Shown here one piece after another: positions 36,930 through 48,272 of a DNA stretch of 64,000 nucleotides. The position numbers and the translations under genes are program-made. The notes beneath the pieces are model-generated. The model saw only the letters and a list, made by a program, of their open reading frames with translations, searched no databases and had not been told where the DNA came from. Source of the DNA: Rhabditophanes sp. KR3021 (Eukaryota > Nematoda > Chromadorea > Rhabditida > Alloionematidae); NCBI GenBank assembly GCA_963281155.1, contig CAUJLY010000003.1:2790001-2854000 (forward strand). The letters are read 5' to 3'. Within the stretch, counting starts at the first letter, position 1. The number at the start of each line of letters is the position of its first letter.

Positions 36930-39900
36930 ATGGTGCGCTTAATAATTGCAATTTGTTTACTAATTGGTACTTCTTGCCAAGCCAAACTTATTAATCATGA
37001 CTCCAGTAAAGAAGATCAACCTATTGAGTATAAATTTCTATCTACATGTAAGTCATTAAAAAATATTTATTAGTTGATAATTAAAAAGATACAAAATATA
37101 GTAGTCTAAAAATTAATCCACACTTTGTTAGCATCCAAAAAGTCTTGAAAGATGAGTTTGGCGACCTCGCCACTTTTTTCAAGGAACATCTGGTAGACAA
37201 TTTCAAGAGAAGCATTGCCACAGTCACTGTTGGTATTCTCATCTCTGAATTATTCAATGAATATTGCTTCGATATTGCCAGCAAGTTCTTCTGTAGCATA
37301 AGACTTGTGCAATAAAATCATTTCTTGATCAGAATTGAAGACTTTATGCATTGCCCTTTCTTTGTCACCGAACACCTTATCCAGTCTAACTTCTTTCTTG
37401 TAGTCACCTGTGTACATGCCTATCCTATTACTAAGTGTTCGTGTAGCCTTGCATGTATATAGTACATATTTCTTGGCATCTTCAGCAGATAGAAGTTCGG
37501 ATGGTGTAATGTCCGGATTAATCATGATGTAGACGCCACATTCAAGACGTCCAGTTCATTTTTAATCCACTCACCATATCTTTTAGCGCTGAATTTTTCT
37601 GCAGCCGAAAGAAGACCCTCATAGTTTCCATATCTGAAGTGATTACTGAGAGCAGTTTTAGACAAGAGATATCTTTTGCAGCAATGACACTGATATTCTG
37701 TACAATATTCATCATAATAATCAAAGGAAGCAGCAGTTGTGATTTTTTCTTTTACATCTTTAGAAATGATACGCTGCATGAAATACTTCCCCAACTCCTT
37801 AATAGTTTTCGAGGGAGACAGATTGATAATGTCGTCTGAAATAGTTCCAACAGACAAGTTGGTTTTCTTTTCTGTGGCAGCTATAAGACATCTTTCTACT
37901 ATTTCAGCCATTCTCTCAGACATTCCATCCAAATAGAACACTCTAACAACTTCCTTCCACATTCTTGCAACTTTTTTGGATTGTTTAAATTTCCTAGTTT
38001 TGGCTTTATAGGCTTCGTCCTGATGAACACGAAATCTGGCATTCGTGTTATCCGTCATACCATAATAATAGCCTTCTGCATCCCCCTCCTCCATAAAAGC
38101 GTAGACAGCATAATTCCCATTCATAGCACTTTCATCTGACTCGAGTTGTTTCTTCAACTTCTTTTTCAGAAACTTGAAATATGCTTCTTTTAGCATCATC
38201 TTTCTCCAATTTCTTGATTGTCTGTCTGACAGCTTTCAATTTCTTTTGCAGCCCATCACAAACAAAATTAATTATGTGTATTTATGTATCATTTCCCTTT
38301 AGCTAAATAATTCTAGATTATTATGGGCAACTTATACGACATTATATTAGTGTTTAGAATGTAAGTAAGATTTTATTTTGTATTATGATATTTGGCTAAA
38401 GGTAGCCACAGTTTTTATAGTAAATAAAGAAGTTTTAAAGTGTTCTCCTCATTCCTTTTCCCAAATTTAGTCTCCTACTAGTACATAAAGTCATAAAAAG
38501 ATTTTATTGGGGTTTCGAGAAAAAATCGGGGGCGTAAAGTGAAAAAAATATGAAAAATAGAGAAAGTGGTGATTCCCAGCTAAAAAATTATTTTTCAATG
38601 CAACCCTGCTAATAATTGATTACAGGTAATTTAATTCAAGAAGGTACTATCATGAAATGCAAGGCTCCTCTCTTAGATTATCTAAGTGTTGGCAGAAACC
38701 CATTGCATCCATCTTTGGAGAAGATTGAAGAAGTTTGTGAAAAATTGGATTCTTTCAAGAAATGTGTTAAGGATGTTGACCAAATGTGTCTGTAAGTTAA
38801 ATTTGTTGTATGTTTTTAATAATTATCTGAACCTTAGTAAATCCATGCCGAATCTTCAAATTAAGTTGTATGAATACTTGTGTCAATTCCCAATTAAGGA
38901 TTCTATAAAAGTACAAGAAGATTGTTTTGCCGTAGCTAAAAAGGAAAATTATATCAAGGATTGTCTTGACAATATTACTATCACTGAATCAAATAATGTC
39001 AAATCTTCAATCTTGAGAAATGAAATAATACTCGCTAATACTACTGAAACCAAGAGATCCACAATGTGCCATATCTTAAAAGGATACTCAAAATGTTACA
39101 GTCAAGCTGCCTACTTGAAGGTTTGCCAAAAAGCCGCAAGTGTTGAACACGACATCTTGAAGTACATTGCTGAATCAGTAAATGTAGAAGATTGCGGATT
39201 GTCGCCATTCAGTGCCATTGTTTCAAAATACGAAGAATTAGAAAATGAGAAGAATTGCGGAACATGTGATGATAAAGGGGCTTGTAATTGCACTACTGGA
39301 TTCCAACCTGATGCCGATAAGAAGTACTGTGTTGACATCAATGAATGTTTGGGAGAGAATCAATGCGAACAAACATGCATTAACTCCAAGGGATCATTTA
39401 CTTGTGATTGCTACGCTGGAATTTTTGTCTTAAACGAAGATGGCAAGTCATGCGATATAGTTGACAAAGATGTTCAATCTTGGTTATTCTTTGCTCACGG
39501 ACAATCTATTTGGAAGATCTCAGAAGATGGCAAAGATTTCGAATTGCAAAAGACTGGATTGGAAAAAGCAGCAATGATTGATATTGATATCAAGGAGAAG
39601 AAACTGTACTACTCAGACATTTCATTGGATGTAATTGAAAGAATAAAAATAGATGGAGCTATTTCCGAGCCAATTCAAAATTACGAAGTCGACGGGGTAG
39701 AAGGCATTGCTGTCGACTGGGTTGGAAGAAATTTGTATTCTGTTAGAAGAAATGACATCTTTGTCCAAACATTGGAAGGAAAATTCAGAAAGGCTCTATA
39801 TAAAAATGTTTTGAAGATGCCAAGAGCTTTAGTCTGCCATCCACTAAAGAGCAAATTATTCATCTCAGATTGGAGTTCACATGCCTTTATCGCTTCAGCC

Positions 39901-41586
39901 AACATGGATGGAAGTGAATTCAAGAGAATTATTACTGATGGAATTGTTTGGCCAAATGGTTTGACTGTGGATGTTTATACTAACAAAATCTACTGGGGGA
40001 TGCTTTCCTTGATTCCATTCAATCAGCTGATTTGGATGGCCAAAACCGGAACTTTATTATTCAAAACCCCGCTCAAGGTAATTACTCAAATCATTTATTA
40101 AAATTAAAAATGAGGAACACAATATTTTTATTTAAATTAACCATCAGAAGGTAGATTATTTTGAGGGCATAGGCAGCCTTAGGAGAATATACATCTTCCC
40201 ATTCAATTTGAAGGATCTAACTTTTGCCACCTCCTTTTTGCCTTCAGCCAAACACTGATTTTATGACATGACAATTTCTTTCTCTTTTACTCACAAGAGT
40301 CCATCACCACGAAGTTTATAAGCTATATTTTCTTTGTGATTTTTAAACCGGACAAGCTCATGAATGGATTGTAACTTCGAACACCATGATATTCTTTTCC
40401 ATCTTAAGTTTTGAACACGTATAAGTTCATACTTTTCTCCTCTCCAGTAGTAGTTCAATTAGTAAATTCATTAGCTGATCAATGCCAAAGTCTTTTGTCT
40501 ACTATCTAGCTTTTAAGATTCTAGCAGCTTTTTATGTTTAGTTAAACTAGAGACATCATTTATTTGAAATAATTAAAAAAAACGTTTTGGTCGAAATGAC
40601 TGGTTTGGAACTAAAACGATTGGTTATTATTTAAGATATTTAACTACCATCAACTTACAAAACTCCTCTTCTTTCAACAGACAATGATTCTTCATCAACA
40701 GACAATGATTATTCATCAACAATAGGTGGCTCTTTACTAGATACTTCTTAACTATTTCATGCCAAGGATACAAATATCTCATTCTTATTTCTTTTAAGAC
40801 GTTTCTTGTCCTCATTTTTCTTCATAGCTTAACTCCAGTTTGAGTGAATAGACAACTAAATAAAGAGGCAATAATCAGTAAACGTCATAAGTTAAATATC
40901 ATCATAGATATATCAAAAACAGCAACAAATTTAAACATAACTGATATTCATAATTAAAAAATGTTCTTCTAAAAAGAAACCTTCGGTATATAGTTTCTTC
41001 AAAATTAGCACTTTAACACACAATATTTATATAAAATTTTTAAGTTCCACATATCTTTGGAATGACTGTTAGTAATAGCTACTTGTATTGGACTGATTGG
41101 ACAACAAAGGGGATTGTTCGAGCAAACAAGAAAACCGGCGCTAATCTCGAAATTTTGGCTCAAACTGCCTTACTTCCTTATTCAATCAAACTTTACCATC
41201 CTTCTGCTCAGCCACAAATTAAAAATCCATGCGAGGGGTTAAAATGTTCTCAACTCTGTTTACTCAAAAACAATGCAACGGAAGGTGTTTGTGGGTGTAG
41301 TGATGGATTTACATTGGCCGAAGACGGTATTACTTGTCAATCTAGTTGCACTGCTAACGAACATCTCTGTGAAGGTTCAAACCCTCGCTGCTTGTCTAAA
41401 AGGTATTTATGTGATGGAGTTATTCATTGTCAAGATCAGTCCGATGAGGGAACTACTTTATGTCCTCCTCGCATATGTATTGCTGGACAATTCCAATGCC
41501 ACGACAACAAGAAATGCTTACCAGCTGCTCAATTATGTGACAAAACCGCTCAGTGCGCAGATTCATCTGACGAGCAATATTGCTAA
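36930..41586 (+). CDS. Secreted LDL-receptor-like protein (EGF, YWTD propeller, LDLa)
   Basis: Exons 36930..37047, 38626..38791, 38838..40077 and 41045..41586. It starts with a signal peptide (MVRLIIAICLLIGTSCQA). A Cys-rich helical region of about 170 residues with no family I know follows, then an EGF module (DINECLGENQCEQTCINSKG), a YWTD-type beta-propeller (VEGIAVDWVGRNLY, ALVCHPLKSKLFISDWS, GLTVDVYTNKIYW, SNSYLYWTDWTTKGIVRA), a second EGF-like module, and two LDL-receptor class A repeats ending in CADSSDEQYC. The stop follows directly, so there is no membrane helix and no cytoplasmic tail. It is not a canonical endocytic LDLR; a secreted binding protein or yolk/lipoprotein partner is possible (inference). 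The frame is broken once at the five-G run 39995-39999: one more G restores YWGDAFLDS. Introns 1 and 3 (1578 and 967 bp) contain antisense element copies. Confidence 0.85.
37106..38265 (-). mobile_element. Best-preserved element copy: GIY-YIG-type nuclease gene in LDLR-like intron 1
   Basis: The minus-strand gene is antisense to its host intron. A basic coiled-coil-like start (LQKKLKAVRQTIKKLEKDD, then FKFLKKKLKKQLES after a one-base shift at a T run, 38188-38191) precedes a GIY-YIG-like domain. This has NYAVYAF, GYYYGMTDNTNARFRVHQDE (second Tyr, catalytic-type Arg, His) and, 50 residues on, AEIVERCLIAA with the metal-ligand-type Glu. A half zinc finger follows (YQCHCCKRYLLSKTALSNHF, C-x2-C-x12-H, no second His). 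After another one-base shift come TPSELLSAEDAKKYVL, SNRIGMYTGDYKKE, SDQEMILLHKSYATEELAGN and, past one more shift, the shared C-terminal domain ending at 37106. Main frames: 37522..38199 (225 residues) and 37250..37525. No reverse transcriptase, integrase or terminal repeats are visible. Only two or three one-base lesions break it, so it may be recently active or damaged only by sequencing errors. Confidence 0.65.
40105..40825 (-). mobile_element. Short decayed element copy in LDLR-like intron 3
   Basis: Minus-strand start MKKNEDKKRLKRNKNEIF (Met at 40825) resembles the charged start of the TMPPE intron 1 copy (MEEDNDDKKVVKRGTKK). Then come SKEPPIVDE, SLSVDEESLSVERRG, a gap, NYYWRGEKYELIRVQNLRW, HELVRFKNHKENIAYKLRG and KEVAKVRSFKLNGKMYILL. 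Stops and frame changes are frequent, and the copy is much shorter than the others, so an internal deletion is likely. Its antisense orientation relative to the host matches all other intronic copies. Confidence 0.45.
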
Positions 41587-41869
41587 TTTTTATTCAGTGG
41601 CAATTTTATTCTGTACCAACAGAAGCTTTAATAAGTTACTTAAATATTAATTAAAGCAATCAAATAATAATCCTAATAACAAACTATAATTTATTACAAA
41701 GGCTTATTTTATAAAAGTCAAATAATGATCCTAAAATAATAAACTCTTATCTAAAACCTTATTTAGAAACTCATTTAAAAACTTATCTAAAAAGCTTATT
41801 TTATAAAAGTCGTATTTAAACATTTTTGAAAATAAATTTATTGAGTTGTTAGGCAAAAAATGCCAAAGT

Positions 41870-42350
41870 TTAATAGAAAATTCCATTTAAAATATTTTTA
41901 ACGAGTTCATTTCCAACTTCGACGTATTTTGGATAGTTGAATCAGGTTAATTTCTTAATAGATTCAAGGTGAGCAGAATTGTTAAAGAAATCGGCTAATG
42001 TGAGTAAAGCTTTTCCAAATAAATTTCTATCTTCATCAATTAAGTTAATGTATCCTTGAAGCTAATCATAACTCTTTGTCTTTAAATCATCAGCGCTAAG
42101 AGATCCAACGGTTCCATCTTTAACAGATTCAAAAGTGGCTAAATTAAATTGAGAATAATCGTCAAATATTTTCTTAGTGCCTTCGGTGAGGAGACTTCCT
42201 TTAATCTTATCCAACTAAATCCCATCAAAAGTATTAACAAGGGCATTTTTCTCAACAGCTCCTGCCGTTTCTGTTGCAACAACATCGTCGCTGTAAATTG
42301 TTGAAATACACGAAAATACAGAAGTAAGGACAAAAATTTTGATATTGTCT
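41870..42350 (-). pseudogene. Dead small secreted-protein gene
   Basis: One minus-strand frame runs about 155 codons to TAA at 41870 with only three internal stops (two TAG, one TGA) and no frameshift. Its product would start with a hydrophobic, signal-like segment (KIFVLTSVFSCISTIYS). It continues with acidic helical blocks such as VKDGTVGSLSADDLKTKSYD, YINLIDEDRNLFGKALLTL and YPKYVEVGNELVKNIL. The expected initiator Met reads Ile. It must have been coding until recently, since composition and frame are otherwise intact. The family is unknown. It lies 284 bp beyond the LDLR-like gene, convergent with it. Confidence 0.6.
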
Positions 42351-43524
42351 TGAATCAAGTATACTAATATGGTAATTATTTAGTTCCACAAGTTTATTAT
42401 ATACTCCTTTAGATATAGTTGTCTTTGAGTTACAACAAGATTAAGTGATTCAAAATGAATCGAATTCCATTCAACCATTAAAAAATGTACCAAATAACTA
42501 AATTGATAAATATATAGTTTGATTACCAAAAAGTAATGTTCAAAAATAATTAAAGTATGAGACAAGTTAAAAGAACTAACAAATACATCTTTTATTTTCT
42601 GTTGAAATCTGCAGGAATATCATTGCTATCTATTTGGATATGAATAAAGCAATTCTTTTATCATATACTCTTAATTTTTACGTATATATTCGAATCAAAA
42701 ACAATTGTTTCTTATATCAACTATCCAATGACATAGTTTTTGCAGATATTTAGTGTTTGTTTATTTAAATTATAGATTCCTAAAAGTTTAACTAAACCAG
42801 CAATCATTAATATTCTTTTTTGTTTCAAATTGCAAGCCCATGCGTAATTAGAAGATTAAAAAAGTTTTTGGGCCTTCAGTTCGTTTTTCAACCTAAATCT
42901 TTAAAAAATAATCTTTAACAAACATTTTCCTTGTATAATGAATCAAATTCTCAAATATACTAGTAACATACCTTAAAAATGTAAACGATCATGCAAACAT
43001 TAATCTAAGCACATAACTTGAATGTAAAGACTAAATGTTAATAAAAAACTTAACATTAATTCTCAAAACATAGTGTCTTATATTTTGTTGTAATATCAAA
43101 CAGGCAACCACATTTTGCAAGCTACAAATTTCCACTGTTTTGAATAAATTCGTTTCAGGATTATTTTGATTTTACCAGTCGGTTAAAGAAGGCGCGTTAG
43201 ATAGACTACAGCATATATTGCTTGATTTTTGTCTTTGATTTCAATAGAATGCTGTTATTATCTTAATCATCTTAATTTTATACTAATATAAGATAATTTA
43301 TATGTGTTTAGTCAAGATGATGTTATATAAAGATACCATTTATAGAAAGAGCAATTCATCAAAAAATGATACGCGTCGTCGTTTTGTCTTTCCGATCATA
43401 TGTTAAAACCTTATAAATTAATATTATCCTTTCCAAACGTACAAATTTGTTTGATACTATCAATAGTTTAGAAAATGTATTAAAATATTAATATCCATTT
43501 TAGTAATAGCCGTTATTTAATAAT
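42351..43524. other. AT-rich intergenic, no gene seen
   Basis: No frame of note. A CCATTTTAG acceptor-like end at 43502 lies 23 bases before the ARMC1 start. Confidence 0.5.
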
Positions 43525-44521
43525 ATGTCGAGGGTAAATGACAATGCCGGCAAAGAACCTGTAGGAGAGAGCAAACGTAAAATGACGATCAAGACAGCCG
43601 ACTTGAGTGAAGAAGAGAAGACGATTCTTAAAACTTTGAGAGCTTATTACAAGATTTTGCAAGAATCCAAGGATGTCTCTTTCTTCTTGAATGTGAGTAC
43701 AAGTAGGAGTAAATTTAACTATGACATTTTAGGATGATACTTTTAACGCCACCTTGGTTCAATTAATAGATGACAGGAGACATTCTATAATCACTTACTT
43801 GACAAAGGTTTGTCTAAAATTAGATATTTAGTGAAATCATTTTTCAGATTCTTTTAATCTTGACAGAGAAAGTAGAAAATGCAAAAAAGGTAGCCTCATT
43901 ACCTCAATTTTCGCATAAATTGTCTGAAGCGAGTGAGCACTCCTTTCCTCCTAAAATAATCAAATATTTATTGGTAATTCAATCCCGTTTAGAGTCAAGC
44001 AAACTTCAAAGAAATGTAACTACTGGTAATATCAATAGAAAGATGTTTTACATGAAAGATGCCAAGCAACTAGTCTTTCAATTTGATCATTTAACAGACG
44101 CTCAAAGAGAAGACGTCGAGAAAGCTTGCCTTAAACTAAGAGGTGTTCTGTCAATTTCGGTTGACATTGATGACATGAAGTGTATTGTTCGCGTCAAAGA
44201 AATAGTCGACTCCAGAGATGTTGCTGGAACTATTCTTGGATGTGGATTCGAGATGATTAAACAAGTTATCAGAGGTAAGTTTTCGTTTGTTAATGGGCTA
44301 TTTATAAAACCATTGTTTTAGGTGATTCTGGAGAGACTGAATTTTTTGAATTTTATAAAGATCAACTTCTTGATGAAAATGCCATGCAATCCTTGCCCCA
44401 GTATTTAGATGACCACATTGAAATTTTTAATCCTGAAAATTGCATCATCACTAATGATGATTTAAGAAAGGTTCAAGCTTCCGGAGGCTGGATGTCCACA
44501 ATAAAGTCATTTTTATGGTGA
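43525..44521 (+). CDS. ARMC1: Armadillo repeat-containing protein 1
   Basis: Exons 43525..43692, 43733..43807, 43848..44274 and 44322..44521 (introns 40, 40 and 47 bp) encode 289 residues; human ARMC1 has 282. Matches to the family are strongest in the second half: FQFDHLTDAQREDVEKACLK, RGVLSISVDIDDMKCIVRV (an HMA-like ferredoxin fold), LPQYLDDH and the terminal GGWMSTIKSFLW, equivalent to human GASWLSTAANFLSRSFYW. The N-terminal half carries the armadillo-like helices. ARMC1 is known from work on mitochondrial distribution, partly through Miro and MICOS-linked proteins. Confidence 0.85.
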
Positions 44522-44897
44522 TTTAAGACTTTTTGTAGGAATAATTATGTGGTACTTTATTGTAGAATTAATGGGCAATAAATTATTTTTAATCATTTAT
44601 CAAGATTATAATTAATTATTTTACTTTGTTATGTCCTTTATATGTTTATTAAATATCTTGTTAATACAATAATTATATATTTCCTTTTTCAATGTACGTC
44701 ATACCAATGGCTTTCCCGTAACGAATGAAAGCCCACCATCACTCAACTAATTGCTTCAATCTTTAGAATAAATAACAGGCTGATGATTAATAGTTTAACA
44801 TTTTTACGTCTATGTAAATGTGTGTTTAATGTCGCTTTTTATATACATGCATTTTAACTTTATGATGATATTTAATTTAGTTATAGGCTAGTACTAA

Positions 44898-47040
44898 ATG
44901 GGTTTATTTGACAGCGACGAATCAGATTCTGAACAAAAAATATCGTCCAACGATGAGGCGATAGATCTCAACTGGTCTTTGGAGTTAAAAGACCTTGCCA
45001 CACAGAAGACTACATCTAAGGCTAGAGGAAAAGTAAACAAAACAATTAGAAAGAAACCTGCTCTTAAAAAAAGTCAGGAAAAGCCCTCGCAAGTTTTAAA
45101 ACCCCCTTCGTTTGTTGACAAAGAAGGCAATAAAAAATCTGTAGCACACAAGGCTGGCGCTAAAAATCCTGCTAATCAAGAGGCAAAACATCTACTTGTG
45201 AAAAGTCTGGTCAAAGAAGAAACAAAAGATTCATTTGTACAAAGTTCTATTAATCAAAAGCCAAAACATTCATCTATGAAAAGTCTTGTCAAAGAAAGGA
45301 AAAAGAGTTCATTTGAACAAAGTCCTAATATTCAAGAGCCACAAAATTGCTTTGTCGAAAGTTCAATCAAAGAAAGTAAGAACAATTCATTTGTGGAAAG
45401 TTCTCCCAAGGAAAGTACAAATAATTCATTTGTACAAAGTCCTGGTTTTCAAGATCCAGAACATTCTTTTGTGGAAAATTTGGCCAAAGAAAGTAAAAAC
45501 AATTCATTTATACAAAGTCCCGACAATCAAGAACCTGAAACTTCATTTGTGAAATGTCCTGTTAAAGAAGATACACACTATTCACTTGTGAACAGTCCTG
45601 TCAAGGAAGATATACATTATCCATTCGTGGATAGTCGTGCCAAAGAAAGTATAAACTATTCATTTGGTCCTGATATTCAAAAACCAGAACTTTTATTTGT
45701 GGAAAGTCCTGGCAAAGAAATGGTCTCTCAATCAGCTGTAGAAAATCCTATTAAGCAATGTGCAAAAGAAGGAACTAACAATATGTCTATCGATGACTCG
45801 AGGAATTCTTTATTTACAGGAGAAAACAATATCGCTAGAAAAATGCAATCTAATCCAAAATGCTTGTCATTTGGGTCTTCATGGAAGTTTCATTCAGTGT
45901 TGATAGAACAGGATTTTGATGAAAGCTTGACAGATGAAACTCTGGGCGAAGAAAAATGGATTGGAAACAAGACATTCGTCATGGATGGAAATGATTATGA
46001 TCTAGATGACTTAGTCGAAGAGTTCAATGAAGATGCCAAACTAATGAAATTTACTTCTTTTTTCAAGACAACCTACACATTAAAAAAAGTGGCAGAGGGA
46101 ACTTATGGAGAAGTTTTTAAAATTGATGATGGCAAAGGAAACAAGACAATCGGGAAAGTAATTGTGATCAGAGACAAAAATTCTGACATTCGTGGATTGG
46201 AAAGTATACAATTTGGTAGTCCTGGAGAACTTCTCACCGAAGCAACTATTGCGAAGACGCTGTCTGATCTTTCGATTGGTATAGACAACTTTACATCTTC
46301 ATTCATTGAGTTAAAAAGATGTGGAGTCGTACATGATATCTACACTCGAAAGATGACTGCAGCTTGGAATAAGTACAATAAACTTGGAGTCGACAACTAC
46401 AATGAAAATCCAAAAATATACGCATCAGATTCAACCAACTTCTTCGTTATGGAACTGGAAAATGGAGGAGTAACTGTTGAAAATAGACAACCCAAGACAT
46501 CGGAACAAGCCATCTCGATCCTTTTCACAATTGATTTTTGCCTTCCGTGTTGCTGAAGAAGTCCTTGAGTTTGAACATCGTGATCTTCACGAATCAAATG
46601 TTATGCTTCAGAAAGTTGGGGAAGATGAAGTTATTTCCTATGGCATTAATGGCCAAAAAGTTGATGTCAAGAGTTACGGAAGAAAAGTTAAAATCATAGA
46701 CTTCAGTTTATCCAGAATGAAACACAACAAGAAAATTTATTATAAAGATTTGGATGAAATGGACGATATTTTTACCGGTGATACGGAACAAGCCAGGACA
46801 TATAAGAAAATGAAAGATAATTTAAAGGGTGAATGGGAAAAATTCAGACCTGAAACAAATCTAAATTGGATTGAATTTCATGCGAAGAGATTTGAGCCTT
46901 TACTACGTACGAACAATCAGTTCAAACGCATAAGTGATCTCCTGTGTGAGGAATTACATTTCTTCGGGACATTAGAAAGGCTGGTAGAAAACGATTTCTT
47001 TAAACGCTTTGTAAAGCAATTTGGACAAGAAAACGAGTAA
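44898..47040 (+). CDS. HASPIN: Haspin, histone H3 Thr3 kinase
   Basis: A long N-terminal disordered region (about 370 residues) is built of degenerate repeats around S-F-V-x-S-P and KES-x-N-N-SF. The kinase domain follows: VAEGTYGEVFKI (glycine loop), TIGKVIVI (lysine), FVMELENGGV (hinge), FEHRDLHESNVML (catalytic loop), VKIIDFSLSRM (haspin-type replacement of DFG) and DDIFTGDTEQARTYKKMKD, a haspin-only signature. Haspin phosphorylates H3 Thr3 at mitotic centromeres to recruit the Aurora B complex. The frame breaks once at the TTTT run 46522-46525. Removing one T joins AISIL to SQLIFAF, matching the family spacing exactly, so a sequencing insertion is likely. CENP-A is encoded 3 kb further on. 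Confidence 0.9.
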
Positions 47041-47298
47041 CTAATATATAACGTGTTGAAATAATATGTTTTTTAATAAGAATCGAATAAACGATTAAAA
47101 ATGTTCTCTTTTACTTCTTATAAACTCAGTTAAAGATTTGAACGAGTGATTAAATAAAAAATTAACAAATGATCGAATGAGTTAGTTTTATTGATATGTT
47201 ACGTAATCACAACATTAATGATACTCATTGCAAGTAATTCCTTCATGGCAATAGATGGTAGTAGTCTTTTTATTATAAGAGAATGACTAAATTTAATT

Positions 47299-48032
47299 CT
47301 AATCTTGATATTTCTTAAGTTTGAGTAAAAACCTAGGCTTTTTACCGTTTTCAGCATTTGTCTTGATTCCGTTGTCTCTCATAGAACCAAGAATAGCTCC
47401 CGTATTACTTAAAGATCGGTATTGCACGCCATAATCTGCTTTCTCGAATAGTTCATCCATTTGTTCAACAAACATATTCACATTATCATAATAAAATATG
47501 ATTTTCGGAAGGGACGCATTGTACAGGCTTTCACATAGCTTCTCCCACATCGAATGAGCTCGACTGTTTAGTAATTTCTGTACCTCTGTATCATTCAGCA
47601 TTCCTTTGTTTTCCCAAAATACTTTTATTTGATCCATGTTATTTGTTACTTGTACTCGTGTAAATTGAATGTTACTGTTTACTATGGCCTCTTCTTCAAA
47701 ATAAATATTTCTAAGCTTTTCTTCTATTATTTGTGATAGTTGGTTACATTTTTTAGAATCTAATTTTCTATTTTTTGGATTTTTAGTTGATTCAACAATT
47801 AGCATCTACAAAAAACAACACTTATTATTGCAATTTCTCGAAAACTTACTGTATTTTCCAATCCAGAATCATATCCAAACTTTTTAATATGTTCTTTTGC
47901 GTAAACGCGTTCCATAGACAACGCCATACGTGGACTATCTTTGCATTGAAACCCAGGGGATGTTCCTCTCCCAGTTTTGGAATAAATTTTGCCTCCATAC
48001 CTGTTAGCTAATCTAAAGCATGTCAACAACAT
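47299..48032 (-). CDS. RBFA: Mitochondrial ribosome-binding factor A
   Basis: Exons 47850..48032 and 47299..47805 (44 bp intron, phase 0) encode 229 residues. The N-terminal 60 residues (MLLTCFRLANRYGGKIYSK) look like a mitochondrial leader. The RbfA KH-like core follows: NQLSQIIEEKLRNI, QFTRVQVTNNMDQIKVFWEN, SLPKIIFYYDNVNMFVEQMD, ELFEKADYG. This order and spacing fit animal RBFA, which matures the 12S rRNA and small mitoribosomal subunit. Overall similarity is modest, but the C-terminal block corresponds well to human PPIVFVQDKGNAALAELD followed by VADFG. Confidence 0.78.
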
Positions 48033-48272
48033 TTTTACTCCTGAAATGTATATTAAAATTGTTTATTTCCGAGCGTACATAAAAGTATGTAAATGGCCAA
48101 AACCATTGGTGAATATTACAAAAGACAGAGATTATAAAGATATGTGAGCGGCCAACGCCATGGATGAGTATTATAAAATAGTGATACATAGATTTGTACA
48201 AACTCGTGATAATAAAAATTAATAGTATTAAAATCCTTAAATATAAAATATGATCAGAATTCTGTAAATAAC

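Noticed and set aside
37106..38265. Penelope-like retroelement as source of the GIY-YIG domain
   Set aside because: No reverse-transcriptase motif is found on either strand in or around the insert, and related copies keep introns.
41870..42350. Stop-codon reassignment to explain three in-frame stops
   Set aside because: Conserved genes throughout the window use TAA, TAG and TGA as ordinary stops, so local gene death is the simpler reading.
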